64,000 nt of DNA from Oidiodendron maius Zn (taxonomy: Eukaryota > Ascomycota > Leotiomycetes > Myxotrichaceae): the NCBI GenBank assembly GCA_000827325.1, contig KN832872.1, positions 930,001 through 994,000 of the forward strand, given 5' to 3'. Position numbers and translations under genes: made by a program. Each line of letters begins with the position of its first letter. The first letter of the stretch is position 1. This document shows, in pieces, positions 31,790 to 43,526 of the stretch. The notes under the pieces were generated by a model. That model was not told the origin of the DNA. It worked only from the letters and a program-made list of their open reading frames with translations, and made no database searches.

Positions 31790-34724
31790 TCAATCTGTAA
31801 CTTCAATGACCTTGCCAACAAAGCCTTCTAGGCCGGCAACGCCTTTCTCTCCCCTTTCGGATCCAGCGTATAAGCCATACCCACCACCAGGCATAACCAA
31901 AACTTGAGAGCCAAGCTCTATCCATTCGCGATTTGTTAGGAGCTCGAATGTCACATCTGTGACCCCGTCTGAGCCGAACACGAGAGGCTCCGCTTCCTGC
32001 TGCTCTCTTTCCAAAGTCTCATCCAAGCCAAATACATCTATCTCGTCATTTCCAAAAGCACTCTGCTCGTGGCTGGCTGGATGGGGTGCTAGACGCAGCA
32101 CCTTTGCAGAAGCTCGTATGCTTGCGATATATAAAACCACAAGACTTCCCGGGGTAACTGAATTGATATCACTATCTTCGAATGAAGCCGTGCATCCGCT
32201 CGCTGCTTGAAGTGTATGTCCCGTCTCGATCATGTGTCGACTTGGAACTGCTAAAACCATGCCTTTCCGTATTCGGGGGGCAGTTGGAGGTGGCCGCTCA
32301 AAGGGACCGTTTGATACTTCTTCCTCGGGAAGGTCGAAAATAATACCGATAGTTCCAACTTGACCTGCTTCTAGTGTATGGACTGGTAGCCATAGGTTGC
32401 GTATGCTTATAATATGTGCCATGTGCCACTCCCCCTTTGTAACTGATGCAGAGACATTGTTCCGCGACGTAAGGCGGGCAAGTTCTGATGCAGATGGATG
32501 AGATAGAGCGGCTCCGAAGCTACTAGGAGATGCCCTAGCCTCTGACTTATTCTGAGGAGATTCGCTTTCCTCGCCGTCTGCTGGAAACGGGCCAATAACG
32601 ACAGTATCGCCAACAGAGAGTTTACCAAATCGCAGGTGTCCTCCCACAACATGTCCAGAGTCTGATTGTTTGCCTTCATAAGAAGCTATTGGCTCATGAG
32701 ACGCTGGCATCCCGAATACATCTTCAATATGGAATAAGCAAGCAGGCTGCTCTGGATTTAGAGCACGTCCGGTAAAGTCATAAGGCGTCGGCGCCGGTGC
32801 TACCGGAAGATTTTGCAATAGAGCGTGCATCAAACAGATGCCCATTCCTTTTGCAGCACTCGTTAAAACGATAGGTACAACTAATGTAAGCTCTCTAGCC
32901 TCGCTAATCTTGGTTAGGAGCCCGCGAACAGTTTCATTGTCGCTCTTGGGTATAGTTGACAAGTCCGACTCCTGAACGCCTTTGGACTGGTCTGGAGGAA
33001 GCAGGAAAGGTGTGCGACCGGTTGCTTTCACAGCAGACAAGATCTTGGCAACAGTCTGCCTTAGACTTGATTTAGAAGCGAGGTCGAGTTTGGTGATGAC
33101 AATCATCAATGGCGTTTCCAATTTCAGACATAGCTCCAGGTGTGCATTGGCGAGATCGATGCCAGTTCCAGCGGCCCCGAGAATATCTTGTGCGGAGGCA
33201 GTACCGCCAGCCCCGCCCACGGCATTCTCATTATCATCAGCCGCTACACAGAGAACAGTCCACTAATTTATCACCGAGTCAGTAAACGTTAAATTTGAAT
33301 GGGAATTGAAACGGAAGAATTTGTCTTCGCAAGCTGCATGACGGGTATACTATCGAAGCGTGTCTTGGCGACGCGTTCATGACTGAGATATAAAGAAGTG
33401 CCTTTTGATAGTTAGGGATTCTCACATGTGGCGCCCATCCGACTAATCCCCTAACGGTCGTTCGGCGGTATCTAGGATGCCCAGCAGAGTCCGAGACAAA
33501 CACTAATCGACCATTTTCAGCATATGCATGTATATCAGTCCAAGTAGTAACGTTTCCAGAAGCGTAATTAATAACACGGTCAGAGTTATAACCAATCAGC
33601 TCTTGGGCCACAGAACTCGTCACACCCGAAGCGATCTCATGTCGGTGCTTTAGAAGACTAAGTCGACTTTTCCCTCGTCCATTATCCAGTGTTGCAGTGG
33701 ACAGCGTTCCCAAGAGGCTCGATTTTCCAGAAGTAGTAGGACCCGTAAGAGTGATCCGAAGCTGTGAGGTAGCTCTCATGGCAAGGCTCTTATCATGCTG
33801 GGAACCGGTGGAATGATTTGTTCGAGGCTTGACTCCGTTAGTCGCATCTAGATTTGCGGTCTCGGAGTCAGTCGTTTCCTTGGATCTTAGATCGGGTGTG
33901 ATCAAGGCCTCTGCAACCCATAGCTGTGCGCTATGGATGATTATCTGGTTTGGCACACTTGATTCTTTGGATATCCCGGGTTGCGTTCCGTCAATTGGTA
34001 GCCTACTGGCTACCGCATCAAGTCTCTCTATCATTGTAGATGATTCATGCCACTCACATCCTCCAACCATGACCATTCGTAGAACCTTGACATTGCATCC
34101 GAGACTAGCAGCCATGGCACGGAGGTTTGTCAAACTCTCGTCCATCTCATCACTTGTCAGTCCGATAAAAGTCCCATCGTCCGCGACCCCGATTTCGTAA
34201 AGAGCACCCCGGCTCTCTTCCAATCCTGCCACAAGTTTCCCTGGTCGCGTTGGGGAATTCAGAGTCGCAGTGGCTTCTGGTAACTGTGGCAAAACAAGAT
34301 CGCCGCTGGCGGATGCATGGTAGGGAGAGGACTGTTGTAGTCGCCATAGCAATTGGGTAGTTAGTTGCTCTAGTCGATTTTGCCTGGACTGATTCGACAC
34401 AGAGAGAACTACCCCTGGCTCAGTGCGGATTGGACGATCTCCAGAGTGGTGGTGGGACTGCTGCGCGTCTGATGGCACGCGGCCGGTACTTGAAGAGCTA
34501 TATGCCCTTCTTGGTCTCAAAAGCAAATGTAGTTTGTATTCTGTAGGGCCATCTTGGGGCTCTGCCTCGAGTCGCGTAACGCCGTAGTCCGCGAGGAGAC
34601 TAGGAGGAGGGCTTTGGACTCCATCATTTGATTGAGGAGTAGATGGATTAGGGGACGCCTGTGGAGCTAGCCATGGCGAAGAAACTCGTGGCGGGTCAGG
34701 GTCATAAGTAAATATCGAAGCCAT
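31790..34724 (-). CDS. GTPBP1/2-like translational GTPase
   Basis: Exons 34724-33426 and 33262-31790 give 923 aa. The intron is 163 nt, and its removal gives GLVGWAPHWTVLCVAA. The protein belongs to the EF-Tu-like GTPases of the GTPBP1/GTPBP2 group, which deliver aminoacyl-tRNA weakly and act in ribosome rescue or mRNA decay. The G domain starts near residue 323: P-loop GPTTSGKSS (328-336), G3 DSAGHPRYRR (about 412) and G4 TKLD. Two EF-Tu beta-barrel domains follow, with HIEDVFGMP, RFGKLSVGDTVVIGP, AGQVGTIGI and RKGMVLAVP. A long Ser/Pro-rich N-terminus of about 320 residues precedes the G domain and contains a conserved LEESRGALYEIGVADDG-like module. It is longer than animal GTPBP1 (about 670 aa). 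Confidence 0.88.
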
Positions 34725-35475
34725 CTGAGGAATCCAAGCTGTCCTTAGATGTAAGGACTGGGATATAACCTATTTCAGTATCCCGTATAGTCCGCGATGA
34801 GGGAAGTCGGACCTTGTCGGCTTTGGCCAGAGCAGAACTGGGCGCCGGAATTGTACACCACCTAGTGCCAGCTTTAAATGGCAAATCTAGACTCTGCTCT
34901 TGCCTATTTTTTTTTTAGACGCCTACAGGCTAAGGCTGGATATATCTAGCTGGATCCTGCCGCCGTTCTACAGCTACTTTTGCGTCCGATAAAGAATTTG
35001 AGTCAGAACGAGCTTGATGAATCATATAGGCCACCGATAATCGTGGAATCATCTTGATAACTTAGTACGGGAGCTCTGTTTGTAACTGCAGAAGGAATCA
35101 AGCTTCTACTAAGGCTTATGCGTCCTAATTGAGAGTCATTTTGCGTGTGTGTTATTATAAGTTGCGTGGAATCAGCTTAGGGAGCAGAAGGAGTTGTTTA
35201 ATCCCCCAGGAATGTGAATATATCAGGTGCGCTTGTGTTTCCCGATCCCGAGGATGACAGGCTTTTCGGCTGGATTGTGCACTAGTCTATAATAAGGTTA
35301 GTCTATTGAGATACACGCCACCGCTATTTTAGGACACGCTTTGAGCCTGTGGCTGCAACATGATTGATACTCCAGATCCCCTTATATCGTCTGCCTTGCC
35401 TTCCAACCGCCATTCCCTCTTTACTCCACCACATCTTCCCTTACAATCTCATTCACTATCACATCCACGAGAGCA
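34725..35475. promoter_or_regulatory. Divergent promoter, GTPBP1-like / Sec9
   Basis: The stretch lies between two divergent start codons 751 bp apart. It is CT-rich immediately before Sec9 (35390-35470), as in fungal core promoters, and has a T tract near 34908. No gene is seen. Confidence 0.5.
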
Positions 35476-36879
35476 ATGAAGAAATTTGGTTTTGGCAGGA
35501 AGGGCGATGGTGATGATGACTCCAATCGCTCTGCCCTGTTTGGACGGTCTTCAAGGAGTTCCTCTCCCGCATCGGCGGCCTCCAACCCTTATGCCCAACC
35601 TCCACCAGCATCCGATCCCTACGCACAGGACAATAACAAGTATGCCGACATGCCGCCGCCGTCTTACGCGGCCTCTAGCGCTTCGCCATATCAACAAGCC
35701 AGGCAGAATTATGGCCTTGCACCCGATCAAAACAGAAGTGGCCTGCCAAGCGGGCCAGCTCCCAATAGAGGCGACAATGGAGCATCCCCAGCTCCTCATG
35801 CCAATAGTCGAAGCCCGCAGCCGGCCGGCGCGGGCTACGGTGCAGAGAAATATGGGAGTGGCGCTGGCTATGGATCGAACAGATACGAGAGCACGAATGC
35901 AGCGGCTCCCTCGAGATACGGACCAGGTGGCTATGGGGGCTTGGGTCGGAGGAATAGTAATGAGACTACGACGACCGAAGACAATCGGGACGCTCTGTTT
36001 GGAGGCGCAAAGGAAAGATACGCACAGAAGGCCTCCCTACCGCCTAGCAATGGACGACCGGGTGGCGGGTATGGTGAATCTCCAACTTCGGGCAGTGGCC
36101 AAGGCTCATATGGAGAGGGGAGGCAGCTTACCGCTGAGGAAGAGGAGGAAGAAGATGTCCAAGCTACCAAACAGCAAATTCGCTTCATAAAACAAGAGGA
36201 TGTAGCGTCGACACGAAACGCACTGCGCATTGCCGCTCAGGCCGAAGAAACTGGACGAGCTACCTTAGCTCGACTTGGAGCACAGGGAGAGCGTATCCAC
36301 AATACTGAGAAAAACTTGGACCTCGCTGCTAATCACAGTCGAGTGGCCGAAGAAAAGGCGAAGGAGCTCAGGACATTGAATAAGAGCATGTTTGCTGTGC
36401 ACGTCTCCAACCCCTTCACGTCCGCATCAAAGAGAGCGGATCGCGATCAAGAAATCATGGATAATTACAGAGCCGAACGTGAGCAGCGTGAGGCTACCAG
36501 AGCAGCAGCGTATGGTTCTCAGCAACGGATGGAACAGGCGTTCAGAGACGTTCGGCCAACAGGAAAGTCGCAATTGGCCAAGTCCAGCCTTGCAGAGCGG
36601 AGAAATTATCAATTCGAGGCGGATTCTGAGGACGAAGAAATGGAGAATGAAATCGATGCCAATCTCGATGCTCTTAGTGGTGCGGCTGGGCGGTTGCATA
36701 CTTTGGCCAAGGCTACAGGGAAGGAGGTCGATGAACAGAACAAGATCATTGATGTCATCATTAAAAAGGTATGTGCTGTTGTGGTTTTGTGTCAGATTGC
36801 ATACTTACACTCTTGATAGACCGAACATGTAGACGACAGAGTTGCCTATAACAGGGCCATGCTGGATCGCATTAAATAA
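35476..36879 (+). CDS. sec9: SNAP-25-type t-SNARE Sec9
   Basis: Exons 35476-36768 and 36820-36879 give 450 aa, with a 51-nt intron just before the last 20 codons. Sec9 is the plasma-membrane Qb/Qc SNARE that pairs with Sso and Snc in exocytosis. The first 220 residues are Gly/Tyr/Pro/Asn-rich and disordered. The Qb SNARE helix lies at about 235-300 with central Gln in LGAQGERI. The Qc helix lies at about 386-450 with central Gln in EVDEQNKII, continuing through the spliced end TEHVDDRVAYNRAMLDRIK. No membrane segment or Cys-rich palmitoylation cluster is present, as in yeast Sec9. If the last intron is not spliced, the Qc helix is cut short. Confidence 0.95.
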
Positions 36880-37531
36880 GCAGGCGTCTGGTGGATGTTC
36901 GTGGAAATCAGTTGGGGACTACACGACAGAGTGATTGAGTGGGTACAGAAGGCGTTCTTTCCAATAGAAACATATACTGCTTTACCACTACCCTCCTTCA
37001 CGCAATATATCGTGTTTTCAGAGCAGATAGTGACTCGCTGGTGCATGATAACTCTCTATCTTAGGCATAACCCTTACAAGAATCCAAATCTTATACAGCT
37101 CCTTGATTCTGACCGTCCGATATGAGCGTGTGTTATAGTGCGTCCAGTATTTCAATTGCGTGCCAGTGCCAGGACGGTACATTGCTGATATCCACCAACT
37201 GCGTGTTTTCCGGCTCAGTAGATCAAGGCTGGGTTTGGAACAATGCATGTCTATATTATAAGGAGAGGTGTTCACATACAGGGTTTTCAAATAAATGTAG
37301 ATTATAGATAAAACCTGTTATGAAAACATATATGATGATGGAACTGGAGGCATTGGATAAGATTATGACTTGGATTGAGTAGTAGTCTCATTCTAATTGG
37401 TCGCTAATCGCCTCGCCCTACAAGACCTGTTCTCCGGCGTGGCTTCAACATAAAACATCTCAATCTATATTATTGTCGGAACCTCAAATATAATCGCATC
37501 ATGACGAAACTTGATTGATAGGCAGCAAATA
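36880..37531 (+). other. Intergenic between Sec9 and Yvc1
   Basis: No gene is seen. It holds the Sec9 3' UTR (AATAAA-like sequence near 37290) and the TRP channel promoter. Confidence 0.5.
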
Positions 37532-40105
37532 ATGGAGCAACAGTTTTCTCAAAGCGACAGCCCCGACCCCGACCAGGCAGGCGAGACGCAAGGCCTACTG
37601 TCAGTTGACGCGGAACTGGTCAATCACGATGGCTGTTTCCCTCCTCATAGTATAAATGATGTCTGTCCGGCAAATCCACATGCAAAACTACCTATTTATA
37701 CTACTATTCATCGGTAATACCCACCTATTCAAACCAATTTTGCTTCCCTCGGTCTTCATCTCTGACGTCAAATAGCGTCCGGCGGGATGTCATTGCGGCA
37801 ATTGGTATGTCTCTCCCGTCTGTCTGCCAGTGCATGGCCTAATGCAATGCAGATGATCCCTATAGTATCGATCAGTTGCGAGACCTTCGGATGAACTTAT
37901 CAGTTGTGCGGCCTCTGGTGGACAGGTTTTACGCATTGAAAGATGTTTCGATAAGTTCGTCCCTCCTCTTTCTAGTCGTAGTCATTTCACGTGCGTGATA
38001 CTCAAACATGATCTAATCGAATGGCTCCAAGTGGATTTAAATATTTCTACTCTACTTCAAGAATATAATTATGTCTTCCTTCGCGAACCATATACCGCTA
38101 GGCTAATAATGACCTGTAGTCTATTGCCTGTTGGCCAACCGTGTGCAATTTCAAAGAGAGCAACTGACACAGGCACACCAGCAAAGCGTTTGTACAACTC
38201 GCGCTCTACTTTGTGAACTGATCGCGAACCGTATCCTGCGTCGTTATCATGAGGACAACCCTGGAATTCAAGGCTTACTTTTGCTTTCGCAAATTCTTGT
38301 CGGAAGCTTTGATCCTTTCCAAGGTGCCCCAGAGGATATAGGCCAAGATAATAGCGGTTTTCTATCTGTTTCATCGTCTACTGTCCGTAATAGAAGGTTG
38401 CCTGCCTTGGAGCTCGCAATCATCTCGGAAGCCAAATCCTTCCTGAGCACCTCGGCATGCCAGAGAGTTGTGAATGCAATTTATGAGGGTCGGGTGGTCT
38501 ATACACCTACCTCATTTATTGACATACTTCCTGATAGATATAAACAAAAACCCATATCTTTATATAATCCACGAAAAGCGCCGCTCTTAAATCAATATCG
38601 ACTTGTTGTTCCACGAACGAGGAACTTTTTGGAGATATGCCACTTTATTATACTTCTGTTACTCTTTCTTTTCATCATGGCAGAACGCGACCCTTCTAGC
38701 TTCAGCGCACGGGAGATTATATTCATGGTATATACTTTGGGATGGGCACTAGACCAGATTGGTTCAATTCTCGAACATGGTGGGCTTCACATCAAATCGA
38801 TCTTACATTGCATGATCCTGACGAACTCTAGGGTGGCATGTATATACGGAAAATCTCTGGTCGTTTCTTGATGTCACATTCTGTGTTGTTTTCGGGATTT
38901 ATCTTGGCCTTCGCATACATGGATGGAGGACAGAAAGTCTGGAGCTTGGCCAACAGGCCTTAGACGTCCTCGCTATGGGAGCACCGGTCCTTGTTCCTCG
39001 GCTGGCATTCAACCTTATGTCGGAGAACATGCTTTTCATCTCCCTCCGAGAAATGATGCGGAACTTCACTGTCCTGACTATACTCGCAGTATGGTGTTTT
39101 GCAGGGTTTCTCCTATCTATGATGTGGCTAAGCAATGGAATGCTGCAGCCTATCACTATCAGCAAGTGGATGCTCTGGGTATGGTTTGGACTTGATGGGA
39201 CTGGCATCCAACGATCAGTGGACTTTCACTGGCTCCTTGGCCCCATCCTCATGGTAACTTTCGCCTTTCTGGGAAATACACTCTTCCTCACCATCCTCGT
39301 CTCCATGCTCAGCGCCACCTTTTCGACCATTATTGCCAATGCGACAGCCGAGATCCAATTTCGACGTGCTGTTCTCACATTTGAAGGAGTTAAAGCAGAT
39401 GCAATCTTTGCGTATCAACCTCCTCTGAACATTCTCGCCCTTCTCATTTTGTTCCCACTTAAGATGGTTATATCGCCAAGGTGGTTTCATAAAATAAACG
39501 TGGCAGCAATACGAACCTTGAACGCTCCTCTGCTTCTCCTAATCGGACTACTCGAGCGACGCACTCTATGGGCCGCTAGCATCCGCCGACCAAAAGAAGC
39601 AGAGCAACTGCCTAAGCTGTCAGGGAGGAGAGCACTCTGGGACCTCTCTCGTGGCTTCTCAGCCCACGCAGATATCCAAGCCGTCTTTGATGCCGAACCA
39701 CCACAGGAGATTCAAGATGAGATCGAGAATGATGACGACCTCGGCCAGCATCATATACAGAGGGAATTCTCTGTTGAAACCTCACATGGTATAGGGAACA
39801 AGAATAAGGACACTATGGATACGAATAAAGATAAAGCTCCAGGGAAACGCCGGCGAGATTCCATTTATCCATTTGAGGGACACCCTAAAGAGAGTGTTGT
39901 CGTGGATGACGATGAAGATGTTGATGATTTGAGGGATAGGCTTTGCGCATTGGAAGAAACTACTGGGAGAATTGAGGAGATGCTCGCAAGATTGTGTAGT
40001 GACATAGGTAGCGCTTCAAAGGGCGAGAGTGCTACCGTAGCCCTAAGTGGAAATGGTACATTGCAGGATTTGCATAGGAGTGGGGTGGCGGACATTGACA
40101 CTTAA
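37532..40105 (+). CDS. yvc1: TRP-type vacuolar cation channel Yvc1
   Basis: Five exons: 37532-37713, 37776-37804, 37853-37954, 38120-38779 and 38832-40105, giving 748 aa. Exon 2 is a 29-nt microexon. The third intron is 165 nt; its acceptor and frame are fixed by the conserved YCLLANRVQF start of exon 4. Yvc1 releases calcium from the vacuole on stretch or hyperosmotic shock. The N-terminal domain carries ANPHAKLPIYTTIHR, RALLCELIANRILRR and VVYTPTSFIDILPD. Several hydrophobic helices follow between about residues 300 and 570, including ICHFIILLLLFLFIM, DVTFCVVFGIYLGL, TVLTILAVWCFAGFLL and the pore-S6 region LLGPILMVTFAFLGNTLFLTI. The C-terminal tail is acidic with a short coiled coil (LRDRLCALEETTGRIEEML). 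Convergent with Dhr2, 192 bp apart. Confidence 0.9.
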
Positions 40106-40297
40106 CATAACAGTTTTAGGGTGTACGATTTCTAGTAAAAAAAGTCGTACATGTTTTATAAACTTTTATTCATATTTACTCTAATGCCTTTTCTGAGATG
40201 CATTTCATCTCATGACAAGAAGTGTGGGTATCTAAGTCCTTAAACCATTATCGCAATGAAACCCAATGCGTCTTGTTTTACCGATGAAACTGGCCAA

Positions 40298-43048
40298 TTA
40301 TATCTCCAACGCCTCTACAATCCAGTTAGCTTGAATAGCGCTGACCTTCTTCGCGTAGTTCTTTGCCGTATACACGTTATCAAGGAACATGATGGCCTCC
40401 ACTTTCTTCCCATAAAGCACGCTTGATGGGTGTATAGTGATCTCATGATGCCCCTGAGTCGTGTGATAACCGCTTGCTCCCAGCACAGCCGTGCGAGTGC
40501 CAAATGCCTTCAAGAAAGTCTTGAGTATGATTTCTGCACGCTCGGGCGAGATCTCCTCCACAGGCTGAGGATCGGGGGGTGGTAATTCCGCGATGAGTTT
40601 CTGATGAAAGCAGATCTGCCGGAGTTGTCTGCGAATTGACATCGCCATCTTCATGGACCGGGTAGAGATGAGACGCTTCTGGCACCAGTCGTTACGGTCA
40701 GCGTTCTCGGCAGTGTAGTGGTGCACTGTCTCAAGATATGTCAAGATGTCCCCTCGCGAATTCTCGAGTGCAGTTCGAGCTGTCTCTATGGCTTCTTGGT
40801 CCTCCTCGGTCTTGGGTTGAAGGAAAACCTCCGTGTCAGAGGTGAGACATGAAATTATGTCGATGGTGTCTAGAAGGCAGTCCGATTCCGCAGCAGCGAT
40901 GATGACTCGGCCGTAAGCTGCTGGAAGAGGATATCTAGCCATTTTGTCTCCCGTGCCTGTGAGATTGCCTGCCTCGTCTAAAGCGCCCATTATGTGAAGT
41001 TGTACGAGGGCGATCTCCATAGCCTTGATATCCGGAGAGTCCATCAAGGGGAAGTCCAGAACGTTATCCACACCACATGCTTTCATTTTCAGGACTGCTT
41101 CCACTACGTCACTCCGCAGTATTTCCGGTAACTCATCCATCTCGAGTTTGGTGAAGTCTTCTTCAGTGTAAATTCTAAAACACTTTCCAGTAGTCTCTCT
41201 GCCTGCTCGGCCTGCTCTTTGGATAGCGGATACTTTTGAAATAGGCTTCGCCAAAAGCGACTCCATGCCTAGCTGTGGACGGTATTGCTTCACTTTCGAC
41301 TTGCCACAATCGACGACAAAGTGCACACCAGATACTGTGACGGATGTTTCCGCAATATTTGTAGCAAGGACAATCTTGCGAGTGAAAGGCTCTTTTACCT
41401 TTTCAAAGGCATCCTGTTGAGCTTGGCCAGAGAGAGCGCCATAGAGCGGCATGACTTTCATCCTAGGTACTGTCTTCACGAGGTTGGCCGCAATCTGTTC
41501 AAGTTGTGTCTGCATAGTATCGATCTCCTCTTGACCAGTCAGAAAAGCAAGAATGTCTCCAGGTAGACGTTCCGTGGTGTGTAGTTTGAGTATCGTTTGG
41601 AGCATGTTCTGGAAGTAGTCTTGAGAGGGTTTGACCTCGTAGAATATATTCACATCGTATTGTCTCCCTTCCACATACTCCACTGCAACTCCGGTTTTAG
41701 CAGCGGCTTCTTCGAGAATATTGGCGTGAGTGTAGCCCGGAGTCGGCTCGGTTTCGCCGACACTGTTAGGAGCTATTGCACTATTCGAAGAAGCTCTACC
41801 ATTCGGAGTTATCGTGCCATTCGAGGTAATAGCATCCTTCGGGTTGATAGTGCTGCTCGGTCTAGTCACACTATTTTTAAGGACAGTTTTGTCTTCGTCC
41901 GATGAGCTGATGCCACTCCAGGACGAGTATGTACCCTTCGAAGATCCCGGTGACTGATCTTCCGGGTGTTCTTCAGATAGACATCGCCCATTTACGCCTT
42001 CAGACACCGCCTCTAAGAGATGTGGCGCCAGAATTTGGCCATGGTTTTTACCAGGCTTATAATTTGATAGAGCCTCTGGCTTTGAAAAGAAGGCCTCCAG
42101 GCCACCCAAGTCCAAGGTAGCACTCATAATAACGACCTTAAGAGGGATTCCACCCCGGCCCCGCTTGTCCCCATGGATCAGCTTTCTGAGGAAGCCAGCA
42201 ATAAGATCAACATCCACACTTCGTTCATGGATTTCATCAACAATGACTGCACTGTATTGACGAAGATGGGGATCATGGAGCATTTCCTGTAGCAACATCC
42301 CTTCGGTAACGAATTTAATCTTCATGCCTTTCGGTGTATAAGAATCGAATCGGACAGCATAGCCCACAGGGCCTGAACCAGTTCCTTTGCCTATATAAGA
42401 CCCCATCTCGCGAGCGACACGCCTGGCCAATGTTGTAGCAGCGACTCGTCTGGGTTCTGTAACTGCAATAACACCTCCGACTGAGACCTCCTCGTCTCTT
42501 TCATCCTTACTCTTGACTTTAACGGTCCTTTTCTTGCACCATGGCTCCGAGTACAAGAACTGCGGGGTTTGGGTACTTTTTCCCGAACCAGTCTCTCCAT
42601 TGAGTAGAAGGACATCATTATTGCGAAGCGCCCATCGAATATCCGCCTTTTTCGACCAGATAGGGAGTTGCTTCCGAACCTTTTCAAGCTCTTTGGCAGC
42701 TTTCTGGAGCAGCTGTGGGTTTGGCTGATGGACTCCATTTGGCTTCAGATTTTGCACCTTCTTCTTTATTTCTGGAGCACCGGGAATCTGTGCCTGGGTA
42801 GAAGTAGTATCTTTCGTCTGGGAATGGCGGGCTTTCTGAGGCTGGATGGATGGCGTAACTTTAGTGTGAGACTCCGGCTTAAGAATTCCAAGTCTCGCCC
42901 TTTTCGCGACATGGGTATGCGAAAGATCACTCCCACCGTCTTCTAGGACATGCTTTAAACTATTCCCCTGGATACTGCTGCTCTTCTCTGGTTTCGATGC
43001 GCTCGGTTCCGGCTTGTCGTCGAATTTGGTATGGAGTTTGGGAGGCAT
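40298..43048 (-). CDS. dhr2: DEAH-box RNA helicase, Dhr2-like
   Basis: A single exon encodes 916 aa. The DEAH/RHA helicase core is complete: motif I GETGSGKS (151-158), TEPRR, motif II DEIH (271-274), motif III SAT (309-311), LTGQEEID, TNIAETSVTV and motif VI QRAGRAGR (610-617). Ratchet and OB-fold domains follow. The N-terminus is basic without an S1 or G-patch domain, which favours Dhr2/DHX33-type helicases of small-subunit ribosome assembly over the splicing helicases. An unusual insert of about 130 residues (326-455) lies between motif III and the second RecA domain. It is Ser/Asn/Thr-rich with imperfect SNGTITPNG-type repeats. The exact orthology (Dhr2 versus another small DEAH helicase) is probable, not certain. 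Confidence 0.88.
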   Translation of the reverse strand: MPPKLHTKFDDKPEPSASKPEKSSSIQGNSLKHVLEDGGSDLSHTHVAKRARLGILKPESHTKVTPSIQPQKARHSQTKDTTSTQAQIPGAPEIKKKVQNLKPNGVHQPNPQLLQKAAKELEKVRKQLPIWSKKADIRWALRNNDVLLLNGETGSGKSTQTPQFLYSEPWCKKRTVKVKSKDERDEEVSVGGVIAVTEPRRVAATTLARRVAREMGSYIGKGTGSGPVGYAVRFDSYTPKGMKIKFVTEGMLLQEMLHDPHLRQYSAVIVDEIHERSVDVDLIAGFLRKLIHGDKRGRGGIPLKVVIMSATLDLGGLEAFFSKPEALSNYKPGKNHGQILAPHLLEAVSEGVNGRCLSEEHPEDQSPGSSKGTYSSWSGISSSDEDKTVLKNSVTRPSSTINPKDAITSNGTITPNGRASSNSAIAPNSVGETEPTPGYTHANILEEAAAKTGVAVEYVEGRQYDVNIFYEVKPSQDYFQNMLQTILKLHTTERLPGDILAFLTGQEEIDTMQTQLEQIAANLVKTVPRMKVMPLYGALSGQAQQDAFEKVKEPFTRKIVLATNIAETSVTVSGVHFVVDCGKSKVKQYRPQLGMESLLAKPISKVSAIQRAGRAGRETTGKCFRIYTEEDFTKLEMDELPEILRSDVVEAVLKMKACGVDNVLDFPLMDSPDIKAMEIALVQLHIMGALDEAGNLTGTGDKMARYPLPAAYGRVIIAAAESDCLLDTIDIISCLTSDTEVFLQPKTEEDQEAIETARTALENSRGDILTYLETVHHYTAENADRNDWCQKRLISTRSMKMAMSIRRQLRQICFHQKLIAELPPPDPQPVEEISPERAEIILKTFLKAFGTRTAVLGASGYHTTQGHHEITIHPSSVLYGKKVEAIMFLDNVYTAKNYAKKVSAIQANWIVEALEI

Positions 43049-43526
43049 TTTGGTTGTTCGAAAAGAGTTGCGGTTTTGTTATATATCCACATGGAATTCA
43101 GCACACCAGCAATCTAATGGGAGGTACAAAAACACCTCAGTGACCGAGGCGGATCCATCCTTTGTTATTGCAGTTTATCATCGGAAAGTGAATGTCCAGT
43201 AGAGTATAAACTTTTCTTGAGGTCCGTAGAAAAACGGTACTGCCGGGTGGGCTTCACCGCCTTGGCCCGATAAGGGGAACCCGGATTATGACTTCCCCAG
43301 ATAAATTGGTACTTGCAAGGCCGTGAGCACGCAATTGTCTCGGTCAGGGATCCATTAACCTCCAGTACCGTACCTGGCCTCATGCAATTGCGCAAACAAG
43401 GCTCTGTAAGTGGGATTTATGATGATCTAATCATAATTGCGAGGCCTTCTTTTCCCTTTCTCATCCCTTCCAGTCAATATTCCCCTTCCAGCTATCTCAT
43501 ATCTAGATCTCAGTCTATCTCTCACT
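43049..43526. promoter_or_regulatory. Divergent promoter, Dhr2 / TauD-type dioxygenase
   Basis: 478 bp separate the two divergent start codons. There is a CT-rich run at 43445-43525 before the dioxygenase. No gene is seen. Confidence 0.45.
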
